Source: Amyelois transitella (Eukaryota > Arthropoda > Insecta > Lepidoptera > Pyralidae). Taken from it: a stretch of 64,000 nucleotides of DNA. The notes under the pieces are model-generated. The model saw nothing but the letters and a program-made list of their open reading frames with translations. It did no database searches and was not told the origin of the DNA. The stretch covers positions 6,749,501 through 6,813,500 of the forward strand of contig NC_083505.1 in the NCBI RefSeq assembly GCF_032362555.1, written 5' to 3'. The position numbers and the translations under genes are program-made. Positions 13,583 to 25,400 of the stretch are shown piece by piece (positions within the stretch are counted from its first letter, which is position 1; each line of letters opens with the position of its first letter).

Positions 13583-15104
13583 TATTCTTCTTCCGTCCCT
13601 TGTCCCACCCTACGCGGAGTCTCCTTGATGATTTGTTGTCATGTGCCACGTCCAGGTTCCGCAAGTCTTTCCTGATATTGGACCACCAGTCTTCCTCTTC
13701 CTCTCGGAATTATAAAATAAATTAAATTAATAAACTTTTAATAAATTATTTAAGTCTAGCCCAAGATGGTTATACTTTATTGTACAGAGATGTAGGACAT
13801 AAATATAAATCGGGCATCCTTGTTAGATTGTAAAAAATTGTATAATAGAAGTATAACTAATGGTGTCATGTATTTACGTATTAACGTCATTGTTCGATAG
13901 ACGCGTTTTACCGGTTTTAGAGGTATTTTCTTGCTACTAACTACTCAACACGCACGGTGCTAGAATTAATTAAATTAAAGGTGACTCACTAACCTGCCAG
14001 AATAAGATATTAAGAGAGTTTGCATTATATTTGGAATTCAAGTAAAAATTTGATGAACGCAACGAGATAGTGACCACGTGGGGGACGTATTGTAGGTAAG
14101 TAACATAGAAATTGTAAAATTGTCCCGATTATGTTGGGCAAATAATATTTGTCTCTTTTAAAATTTTACTTTTCGCGTGTGCTATTTATTCATAGCCACG
14201 ACAGTCATTAAACAACACTCTCAATAAATGCCGAACCGGTATTCGGTTAAACAAGCCTAACTCTGCAGTTTGGCTGTTTTAAATTTAACAAAGGCTAATT
14301 TTGTTGTATTTTATTACTTTGAAATAGGATCGACGGTTATTAGGACGGTTTTTGCCACGCCTTTTATTAGGGTGTCGTCCGAAGGCCACGCGGTAAAAGA
14401 CAAAGATCTGCCGGAATCACCGTATAAACAATCTTTGACGGATTCTTTGCTAGTTTATGGCCGGGCGTTTCTTGCCTGCACCGGCACATGGCCGGCACCT
14501 AAACATTGATCCAGCGATTTAACGCCGTGTAAATAACAATGTTCGCTGTATCCAGGCTTGTCTTTTGTGTACTTACCTAACCCCATGGTTGACAACTGAA
14601 TACTTAGATACTAAAATATTGCGTCAAATACTTATCTTTATAATACTCATACCTATATGGCCCGATTTGTATACATGAGTACGAATATAGATAAGAAATA
14701 AAATAACGAATTTACCTCAATATGTAGGTATTACTCGTAAGTAATAATTTTAAAAAAATATTTCTGGTTGGGGGACCGCTCCTAACAATGAAATTTCAAA
14801 CGTATTCTTTTTACGTACGAGACGCATTTCGTTAAAAATATATATAACTTAATACATACTCACGTATTATTATTTTTAACAGGAAATGTGGTGTTTTTTT
14901 CAATTAATAATAAAATTTTTATTTCATACTTTTTTGCATTAGGGAGGGATTATATAACACTCTGGATTAAAGCATCAATATTCTCATTCAGTGCGCTTAT
15001 TACGCTTACACACAAACAGACAAACTGGTCAAACTTTAACAAATATTTTTAATATGCGATTAAATCTTCAATATTCTTTCCCACACGGCACTTTCACAAT
15101 TTTT

Positions 15105-15287
15105 AAACGGCTCAACCGATTTTCATCAAACATGTTTATAAACTAGTAACTCACTAACTCGCGCCTAAGTCACCTTTGATCAATAGAAAAAAATCTAAAT
15201 TAAAATCGCTTCATCTGTTTTTGACCTTTGACAGACAGACACGTCAAACTTATAACACCCCTCTATTTGCGTCGGGGTTAAAACATA
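15105..15287 (-). repeat. Dispersed repeat of unknown family
   Basis: TTAAAATCGCTTCATCTGTT and GACAGACAGACACGTCAAAC then AACACCCCTCTATTTGCGTC. A related copy lies at 52548-52640 on the other strand (GAGTGTTATAAATTTGTCGT). Confidence 0.5.
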
Positions 15288-15303
15288 GATAGAGAACTTT
15301 TTT

Positions 15304-15493
15304 GCCGTATGGTTCCCGACACTTTAGAATAGGATCACTAATATCTTTCCCATGGATGTCGTAAAAGGCGTTAAGGTTATGACTTGATATTTCTCTTGTC
15401 TTTTTGAATCTTAATTCCATCATGATACCATACAGCTGAACGTGGCCTTTCAGTCTTTTCAAGACCATTTACTCCGCAAAGGATAGAGTGACA
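15304..15493 (+). mobile_element. SINE-like element, diverged
   Basis: GCCGTATGGTTCCCGACAC, CCCATGGATGTCGTAAAAGG and GCTGAACGTGGCCTTTCAGT mark the family in the plus orientation. Confidence 0.7.
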
Positions 15494-16917
15494 TTATTAA
15501 TGTATTTTTGTTTACACATGAAAATACTGGACCGACTTTGATGGCACAGGGGCAGACAAAACTGTCAGAAGGAAACTTTTTTTTGTAAATTCTCACGGAA
15601 GTAAGATATACCTATACGAGTAAATTTTAAAAATACTTAAACGAATTTACAGTTAGATACGGTACGAGGTCGCGGGCCAGAAGAAAATCAGTTAATAAAA
15701 CATGTTTAACTTGAAAGGGTAGCGAAACAAAGCATTGTAACAAATGAGTCGACTGCCCGAATATGGCCCACATTAGAATAATGTCGTAATGTTAATGGGA
15801 ACATCATGTTACCCTTTCTGTGCGTTAACTAAGTATTTATTGTTTTATTCAGGGGTCAATGTGTACTTTTTGCTTTACAACTATGCAAAAGGTTTATGAA
15901 TCAATTAATTAAATGTCTCAACGGTCATTGTCACTGAGCAAATATGGAAATGAACCGGTACATAACAATGATATGATTTATTGGCAATGGCTATAAAAAC
16001 ATGAACACACGAGGTGAGAATTGTTACATTTTTGTTGGACTTACAAATTCGGTGTTTAACAATATAGTGACGTCCCTGGTTATTATTATTACTTATTACG
16101 ATTGTAGGTTTGTGACAGTTTGCCAACTGGTTTTTCGGCCAATGGATTTGAAAATTAAAGTATTTTATAGTTTGATTGTGCAATTTTTTTGTTAGAATGC
16201 CTGAGCATACCACATAAACATACCTTTTTATTAAAAAGTCAACATACCTCGTTTTTCATTAGATAGTAATTGACAAACGATATTTAAAGTTCAGCGAAGC
16301 AAAGCAAACCGAATTGAATTTAAGCATAGGTATGTTCATTGACTTTGGCAACATACTTTTCGCAAATTCCCCCAAGTACCTAAGTAGTTAAGTGCCTCAT
16401 AAGCTTAGCAGTTTTAAGTCCCAAACAGATTCGTTTAAATGGCCAATAGCCCATAAATATTTTAGTACTGAATGACATATTTATAAATTTAATCAATTGC
16501 AAGTAGGTACCATAACTATCACAGTTAGTATCATATCGTAATAGTGACGCGTGGGCGTGAGAGAGCTCTTGTGGGAATGTCCGCAACCGCTATTCCTACA
16601 ACCGTGCCTTTATCTTTACCAACCTAATTTTTAAGCATTTTTTTTTTTTATAAATTTCCCTATTCTTTGTTATTGAGTATTAACAGAGAAAAACATTTTG
16701 TTGCTAACAAACTCAAAAACGATTTCACTCATTATGATTAATACGCACAAGAATATATTACCTAGACGTCTAGTAAGTAGTATTAATAAGCTAATTTTAA
16801 ACCTAGAATTTTCTACGGTAGCCAAAACCCGGGAAGGTTCTTGTTTTTTTAAATAACTACAAATAATCGAACAAGAGTAGGTATCTACTTACTCATACTA
16901 TCTAAAGCATAGTCTAA

Positions 16918-16947
16918 AGCATATATATATATATGTATATATATATA
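16918..16947. repeat. (TA)n / TATG microsatellite
   Basis: Alternating TA with a single ATG interruption, adjacent to the left arm of the foldback. Confidence 0.75.
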
Positions 16948-16952
16948 AAGCC

Positions 16953-17117
16953 GTAGGAATCTCTTAATGATGGAATTCAGATTTAAAATACTGCACAACA
17001 ACAATCATATCGATATATATCAAGTCTTTATCCCTTACAGGTCAGACAGAACAATAATCGATATGATTGTTGTTGTGCAGTCTTTTAATCTGAATTCCAT
17101 CATTAAGAGATTCCTAC
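16953..17117. repeat. Foldback with 61-bp arms
   Basis: Left arm 16953-17014 (GTAGGAATCTCTTAATGATG...) and right arm 17057-17117 (...CATCATTAAGAGATTCCTAC) are nearly perfect inverted repeats with a 42-bp loop. The outer part includes a SINE-like word (AATGATGGAATT). Confidence 0.85.
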
Positions 17118-18867
17118 TGCTTCATAATGGAATTGAGACTTAAATAGTGAGTAGTTAGTAGCCTTTCCCTCGAGCCTTACCCACGGGAATAGAAGCAGCT
17201 GACACACGCAATGTTTTTTCTTCGCCATCAGACCACCATAGAGCTGATGAACGTGATTTGTGAAACATTTCACTTGTTACAGCAGCACTCGTCTGACAGG
17301 CGGCACAAGCAGCTAGTGCAGGGCACGTGTGCGTCATGATTGCGGAGCCCTAGCACGACGCGGGCTGGGCTCATAAGATCAAACACCACTCACTGCCGAC
17401 ACGTGCCCAATCCCACTTCGACAACGAGGTTCGTGACCAAATCCACATATTTTTGCATCAATTTTAAACAGTAGATTGTTTTAGTATGCTATACTTACTT
17501 ATAAGCTTACTTTTGTTTTCTTTGCTTTGCTTTTCCGAATAACACGAGCACTATATCATAATTGAAGTCCCGTAATACCTATCATGTTTGACTAAAATAA
17601 CATTTCATTTTCTTACATTTCTTTAAGAACTCACTAGAGACCTCTCCGGAAAAGGGCGTGAAGTAGGTTGCTATATAAGAACTCCTTTTATGTTTTATTT
17701 TTTACAATACTTCAAAGTTTTTTAACAATTCACGATTAAGTATGTGTAGTTATTTATTTCTTGAAATGCAGAATCATCTATGATTGTTCCAATATTCTTA
17801 TGATTCAGGAGTCTTTTTAAAAAAAAATTCATCGTTCGTTCGATTTTTATGTGCCAATGTAATTCGATAATTTAAAGGGCAGGTAGAAAAGACATTAGTA
17901 GGTAAGTACCTATTTAAAAGCATCAAAGGAGACACATCATATAAATCCGATCTATAAGAAGGTAGACCTAGTCAGTGTCCGTATAAAATGTAACGACAAT
18001 ACCGACACTTAGGGAAGCTTTATCAGCTGATTGATCGTTCGTGATAGATAATGCAGCAACAATTCAACACTTGATAGAGTACTTTACAAAATGCCGCCTA
18101 TTAATGTGAAAGACATAAATAAGTATATGACAATAGAAATGCCATATTGTATTTGAAACTGAAGGTTGCTATAGGAATGACGTGTCTTGATCGCATACAA
18201 GTTAATAATAATTACTATAATCTTATAGCAGTCAAATAAAACTCAATATGAAAACCCTTACCATAACGGTGATTACCATAATTTGCGACGACACAATTAG
18301 TACCTACTAATAGTACTTAGTATCTACTTACCACTTAGTACTGAGGTACTTATTAACTCTTTCGAATTTTATAAGTATGGAGCAAATAACCTCTGTATCT
18401 TGTGCAAGTTCTATGGTGAAAATGACGTTCTTAAAACTTTACTGTTTAAAGTTTTAGTTTTAGTAGCAATCTGATGTTGAATGTTGCAATGGGGTTCGGT
18501 CACTTTTGTATGTCCATCACATCCCGAAACCTATATTGAGGTTCCCTTTTTATTAAGTATGACACATGCGAGCGAGCGTTCAACCTTTTACATATATATA
18601 TATTTAGTACATTTTTACATACCCTATAACACATTCTAGTTTTCTGGCCTATGCACATAGGAGTATTTGTATCAAAAACTCGGACAAAATTATTTGATGT
18701 TTCTAGTGAAGTGGAAATTACATAATATCATTGAAAAAATATATAATCGTTGAATATAAAGCCATATTATATAATTTTTTTGTATTATCAATCAAAAAAT
18801 ACATTTTTCCATATAACATTACAAATAAAAAATAAAAATTAAATAATTTACACAATTTATGATTATA

Positions 18868-20849
18868 CTAATCAGTTTCGTCATCGGAGTCATTATTTTC
18901 TTTAAGACTAGTGTCAAAGGACTTGAAAAGTTCGTCTGAAATTAATAGTTCCAAAGCGCTTTTAGAAAAAGATTACTTTTTTTTGGGTCTTTTCCTATTG
19001 CTGCTCAAGAATGGGTCCGAACTTAAAAAAGTAATCGATGCAAAATATCTCTGTTACTTAATACTCTTGAAAATTTTCTGGCAAAATCAAGCCTGTACTG
19101 TCTGAAATGCTTGTTCCTTGCTTCTGCCACTTCCTCAGACAGCTGACCTATTGGAAGAATGGCTTCCCTAATTACTGCTCCTCCATGTATTAATATTTTG
19201 TGCAGAGTTGGAGGCATTGGATACCAGTTATATAGATCTACATAAATTTGAGCAATGGCCTTAGCATACTCTTCACATTTTTTTACATTTTTATTAAATC
19301 CACTGTATATTACTTCCAGGATAACCGCTAATCTTTTTAAAAGATTTAAATCTAGCCCTGTCACTTCAGAAACCGTTTCTGGATCCGAAAAAAACCTTCG
19401 TGAAGTGTTGCCATCGTTTGTGTTTCCAAAACCGGCTTTTAGAACATCTACTAAAATTCCTATACGATCTTCCTTGCTTGCCATTTCTTTAATGGTAATT
19501 TACATGATAAATGAAGCAATGATTCGAGACATCTAATTCTTGCATGTAGAATAGATAAGCCAAATTTTTATGATTCGGGATTAATCTGTGATTTGTCTTA
19601 GAGCTTATTAAAATCTTTGGAAGTTAATCCACACATGTAGCACCTCATTGTTGATAAATTGTTCGTAGCTGCATTACAAATTTTACCATCAACCATTGTT
19701 GGCAGCCATACGTGGCTCACTTTTAATATTCCTTCAGGAGTAGAGACTTCAGTATTTCTCAAAACTTTGACCTGATCCTCTACATACTTAATTTCTTCTT
19801 TCGTAATGTCTTTGCTTTCATGAACGCAACGAATACGGATCGGACGACAAAATCTTGTAGAAAACAGTACAGGATTCTGCCATATTATTTTCTTGTCTTT
19901 TCCAGCAACTAATCTTATAGCAACAAGTGAGCTTTGAAAAAGGTTGGCGTCATTGTCACTTGTGTTCTCAAATTTTTGTTTGAACTGAGTCTGTTGTGAG
20001 CCATCACAACCCCATTTTAATATCAATTCCATATATTGTTTTTCCTCTTCCGTGCATGTATTAATTACTTCTTTTGCATACAAACAAATACGAGACACTG
20101 TGTGGTCGAGTAAACCTTGTAACGTAATTTCTGCACAGGATTCAGTGACTCGTATTGTCTCTTCAGGCGGATAGCCTAATTTTTTTGCGTTCTTTAAATA
20201 ACAGGGATAAATGTTTTGGTTGGCATTTTGTATTATTTCGTATGGTTTTTTTTGTGAAATCTCCTTTCACAAAAATAGCTAAAGCCTCTTCAGGAGTGTG
20301 TTTCTTTGCATGTAATATTTTTTTAGCTGAAGTTATCGTTTTTCGATATTTTCGTGCTTGTTATTTCTTTTATTATTTTCGATGCGTCCGTATTGCCTAA
20401 AGCTCGCTGACTCACACTATCCGCAAACACTAATTGTTCCGCAGGTACTTGCTTTTGTTTTCTGCCGCTTGCTCCGATCACTAAGATCAATAAATTCTTT
20501 GACAGGTCTACCGATTTTTTTACTTTTTCAAACCGGTAATGAAATTGAGCCAGCCAGCCATTGGTAATTTTTTTCACAAAGCGGTCTTTAATGTAACTTG
20601 CAGCAACCCATTTAGCCTTAAATTGGGTTTTAAAATGCTTAAGAGATCTGGTTAAACTATTTTCTTCGTCAACCGGCAGCCAGTAATCTCCACAAGCTTT
20701 CTGCTCAATAAATCCAACTGGTCATCAACTTTCGTTACAGAAAATTGTTGCATCATGTCAAATAGTTCCCGCCTAGTAAATTTTTTAACATTTTCTAAAA
20801 CAAAAAAAGAAAAAACTAAGAAATTGTCAACTTCCAAAAAATTCAACAT
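18868..20849 (-). pseudogene. Broken transposase-like gene, possibly Transib/RAG1-related
   Basis: Several minus-strand fragments read in order as one protein: 20849-20652, 20577-20323, 20100-19598, 19560-19485, and 19484-19023 with a tail to about 18870. Notable stretches are KWGCDGSQQTQFKQKF, STRFCRPIRIRCVHES, WLPTMVDGKICNAATNNLST followed by CYMCGLTS (a CxxC), FGLSILHARIRCLESLLHLS, GFGNTNDGNTSRRFF, and YNWYPMPPTLHKILIHGG. I recognise these as a family widespread in arthropod genomes as uncharacterised transposon-derived proteins; the Asp-Gly, CRPI...ES and CxxC order recalls the RAG1/Transib core, which is inference. At least three stops or frameshifts make it non-functional. No clear inverted ends were found. 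Confidence 0.65.
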
Positions 20850-22179
20850 TTGACCTGGAGTGATTTTATTTAATTTTTTTCCGAAAGGGGGGAAAAAGGT
20901 GGAACTAGTTTCAACGAACTATGATAGATAGGAGTCCATACTTTCACATGTAAGTACTTATATAAAAGTTTTGCTTGACAGAGCTTGACACATAAACAAA
21001 AATGCCTATGAACTTATTTCTAAGTAAAAAAATGACTATTTATAACATGTCTGAAATAACACTCAATAGACTGTTAAATCCGTATTATAATATAAAAATA
21101 AGTACATGCAAAATTCAGAACAAACCTTCCTCTCCCATGTTTAAAAAAAATTGTTTGTAGTACAACACCAAAAATAATCTCAAATCACCTTTGAAGTTAA
21201 AAAATATTGAGAGCGTCAAAAACAATAACATGCGATGCACACGGATAACACAATTCAGACTGATTTGTACGTCAAAGCGTGTCACGTAGGTATTATTAAT
21301 TTTTTGGCTTCTACCTTACGCGTTGGTTAATAAAGTTTATAAAAAAGTGGTTGGAGGGTACTTTGCGTTAGTTTCGGAATTCGACTTTTGACCGGTTTTA
21401 GAGCAAAAATACTCCTTCGTGCTATGGTGCGGAGAAAGACATCTGTTTGTTGACACGGACATGACGAAACTACTTTTATGGGACACTATTAGATTGAAAT
21501 GAGAACGCTGCATTGGTTTAATACCTATGAACCATAATCTTAAAATGTGTTTTTCAATAAAAATAAGTGTTAAGTTTGTTTGTGTAGGTTGGTACTCTCA
21601 TTTCAGTAGGTATCAATAGAAATGTACGTTAATACTAAAATATAAAATATTTCGCAACAAAACTTTGACTTAGGTAGGTAGGTCGGTACAGTCAACTTTT
21701 TCAACACTTTCTGCTAAGATGGCAAGATACCAATTACTTTTTTTGACGATCGTAATGACAAGACCAAGAAAAATTAGTCTTAAATAAAACTAGGCCCTTC
21801 TAATAAAGGTTGAAAAAAAAATAAGTTAATCTACTGTACTTACTTACTAGGTAGGCTACCAACGTAAGTCCCTAATTTCTATTATTAGAAGTTACAGCCC
21901 AGCGCCTACCCTAATAATGAAATAATATTATTCAAGTAGACAGCCAATAAATGCAGCTTTCATAGCTGACAAACATATCATGTTTCATTCGATTTATCTC
22001 ATCCTGGGATCCAACTCCCCTTTTGAAACATTTTCGTACATAACGTTTATTTGTAGTCGTTACAAAGGAACAAAAGCTTCGATGCGAGTATATAAAACAC
22101 TCGATATGTCAAAAGAGGATAATATCCATCATTATACATTCATGCTCATTGTAGTTTACAGTATTTATTTTGAAACGTG
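20850..22179. other. Upstream region of the CBF-beta gene
   Basis: AT-rich, no repeats or ORFs I can name. May hold upstream regulatory DNA. Confidence 0.35.
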
Positions 22180-22481
22180 TCAAGGGGGAACCCTCTTATC
22201 GCATGAAAGCTCCCGAAAGAGCGGAGAAGGCGTCGGTCAGCCCCTATTAGCCCTACTATTGGTGCCTCTGGTCCCCACCACATGGAGACTCCGCCTTCGT
22301 GGAAAATCTCCCCGGGCCGTTTAGCTGCCGTCCGTTCATTCGGTAATAGAGCGTCACGACAGAAGGTAGTTGTGTCGTTGCTAGCTGCTCAGCTCTTTCG
22401 TAGCAATCTCTGAATCATTCTCGGCGCTGAGTCAGTGTGAAGTGATGTTTATTGGTGTCCTGTTGTGACTATTGACGTGTT
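22180..22481 (+). promoter_or_regulatory. GC-richer 5' region and leader of the CBF-beta gene
   Basis: Base composition rises sharply over the AT-rich surroundings just before the first coding exon. A TCAGT at 22432-22436 fits the arthropod initiator consensus, which would give a leader of about 50 bases. This is inference from position and motif; no TATA box is evident and the start site is not established. Confidence 0.4.
22445..22468 (+). promoter_or_regulatory. Short upstream ORF in the CBF-beta leader
   Basis: An ATG at 22445 opens a seven-codon frame ending in TGA at 22466-22468, 13 bases before the main ATG. If transcription starts upstream of it, it could reduce initiation at 22482. 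Seen in sequence; function is inferred. Confidence 0.35.
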
Positions 22482-25400
22482 ATGCACGCTATGAGTGACC
22501 CTGCAGCCCTTGCCGGTATGCTGCCTTTTGATTCTATTGGACTGTACGAACAGCCGAAACCGAGGTTCATCTTCAAGATGCCTAGAGTGGTGCCTGATCA
22601 GAAAGCCAAATTTGAATCGGATGATCTCTTTAAAAGACTGAGCAGAGAAAGCGAGGTATGTACTGACGAACATTTTTTTTGTTTCTTTCCACACCTACTT
22701 TAAATGGAACAAATAATAATTCTATAACTAACAAGTATTTCCTTTCTTTCTTCGACTGGGTGGGTATACTCGTACCTACTTTATTTTACTGAGAATATTT
22801 ATTTATATCCTTATAAGCTATACTGTTTCAAGAATTCTTCCACTTACTGCGGTATTTTCCTGTGGGTTTTTTTGTTTGTTTTATTACCTACCTAGTTACA
22901 TGTTTCTACCTACCTGCCATAAATTTTGTTAGAATTACATTTTTTTCCAAATATGAAAACAACATCAAATAGGTATGGACAATTAAATTTTGACTTGTTT
23001 TGGGATATAATGTACCTACTTAGGTCTTAGGTACTCGTAATGAAAATCGATGTTTAGTTCGAAATTTCCCAAAAACATTTATATCCTACCTTACTACTTC
23101 AACTAAGGTAGACAGATAAGACACTTTATTGCACTATAAGAGTAACATACAATAACAGCACAAAGGGTCTCTTTTGTGCTGTTATTGTATGTTACTCTTT
23201 ATTAGATGATGACCTACTAAGGTACTTAATACTAAAATCTAGACTTGAAATAGGTAGATAGAGTACCTGCTTACCTACTAGGTACTTAGTTTTATGGGGT
23301 CTATGACGAAATTCCTCGTTAACTTTTTAAGGTTAGACTTATCATTAACATTAACTAGAAATAAAATTTGCATCAGCATAAAAATGTTAAGTATGTATTC
23401 AAGTACGTGCCTTTCTACATACTTGCCTATACATATATTAGTTCCTTACATATGAAATTGGCGTTTGGTATAGGAACAAAACGTTGGATTTTTTTTTGGT
23501 TTGCTTCACTCAATTCGTGAGGTACCCTTTCTAAATCTTCCTAATTTGCTTCAAGTGGATTAAAATAGTTTTATCACTAACATCGAAGCCAGAAGCTAAC
23601 TCGGACGTGGTTTGCGATGGATCCGCTTCCACAATAGCCTTCAATTCTTAATTATCAACTAGGGTATCCGGCCGTCCACGGGGCTTATTCTGCAGGTCGA
23701 AATTTCCAGAACGAAAACTTATAAACCAAAAAGCACCACTGTATTTCTTTCACGACACGACCGCCATACACATCATTAACCCTTTGAGCCGTGTCCGCAG
23801 CACTGGTGGCACGGTGGAACTCGTACTAGTAAATAAGGCCATATTTCAAGTTTTCCATTTTGTAAACTAAGTGACGCAAACAGAAAAATCAGAAGAAAAA
23901 AAAAATCAATTGAATAACAGTTAATGAAACCCAAATATATGTAAATAGCTGTATAAATTTGAATTTGGAATTCCTAAAAAAGACGAGAAATTTGTAATTA
24001 AAGTGGCCAGTACCTACAACAAAACGCCAATATTATAATAATATGTAAGGACCTAATAAGGTAAAAGCTCCTAATACGGCGGTAGTCAAAATCGCTTCCA
24101 ATTACGGTGGTATTTATATTTCTTAGTTTTATTCCTGTTCTATTCAGTGTAAGTACATCATAACGCAAATGTGTTATTCTAAATTTATTACGTCACGACT
24201 TAACTGACATTTGCAACTACAACACATTGGCAACACAACAAAATCAATCAGTCTGTGTCACGGCATCGACAGGACAGGTATTTTCATACAAACGCGGAAC
24301 AACAAAAGTAAGCACACTAATATTTACAAAGGCAATTTTTCGGATTAATAGGCCGTTCAAGTTTGTTTATGAATAACTTATAGCATTTCCCTACTTTTAA
24401 ATTTTTAAATTAAATAGCTTGTTTCACGTTTGTAACTCAGTTTTTACCCAAAAAATAAGAAATAAAATACCGCCGTAATAGGATACGAATTTTATAGACT
24501 AATCCTAACTCGGTGGTGTAACTCCGTAAAAGGAAAAATACTGATAAAATTTAATTGTTTATAACTTTCAAATTATTAAGTTTTTGAATTAGTTACAAGT
24601 TCAATTGAAATAATTATTAATCTCATAAATTAATAACCATATTCTGAGGTATGTGTTCTCAATTAGAAATCTAGTTAAATAATAAAACTGTTGAGTACAA
24701 AATGTTAGTTTCTTAGGTGGGGTAAAAATTGAGAGGTGTGTTTTAATTTATCACAAATAATATCCTGTGTATAACTGTTACTTCAGTTTTACACATCTTA
24801 GCCACAAAATAGTTGTCGTTTGATTAAAAATTTACACTCTTTTGTTAATCGGAATTTTGATGGGTCAGAATTAGGATTATTAAAAACACGAGTAGTTTTC
24901 CTAATACGGTGGTAGTTATTTCCAGGTAACTCTGTATTAGGTAATATGGTTTCCTATTATGGCTTTATTAATTAAACAGAAAATCACAAGATTTTAGGGT
25001 TTCGTAAATAAATAAAAAAATCGTCTTTTTTCTGATTCTTATTTTTTATAAATGTTTTTTTTTTTGTAAAATCAAAAACATTGAAATAATTATATATTTT
25101 AATATCAATTAATGCAATCTACGTAATTGTTCTTTTCATTTTTTCATAGCTCAATTCAGGCAGCAGTGGCAGCGGGCAGCATTGACGCAAGTTTTAAAAG
25201 AGTTTTAACCTTTATTTTAGCGAACGTTTAAAATTCTTCCGAAGCTGTAAATGCTCTTCGGGCTGCTGTCGACCACTGTAACTGCAGCCTGAATTGACCC
25301 TAAACTTTACTTAGGTATCTTATATTAAGTTCACTTACCATTACTAAAGTGATTATTTTTTAATATGTAAATCTTTTAGTTACAGTTTACTATCCTCTGC

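Larger units (their letters stand above)
5311..15100. other. Intergenic, no gene recognised
   Basis: Holds the two weak dispersed repeats at 6.1 and 7.7 kb, GC-richer patches near 7.4, 8.9, 9.35, 10.15, 10.7, 12.67 and 13.2 kb, and the hairpin at 11.6 kb. No exon of a known family was found. The spaced GC-rich patches could be conserved regulatory sequence. Confidence 0.45.
15494..18867. other. Intergenic, no gene recognised
   Basis: Besides the TA microsatellite and foldback at 16.9-17.1 kb and a short GC-richer stretch at 17.16-17.43 kb, nothing recognisable. Confidence 0.45.

Noticed and set aside
21980-22324. 114-codon open frame upstream of CBF-beta
   Set aside because: Overlaps the GC-richer promoter region; no family resemblance and unrelated to the CBF-beta reading frame.
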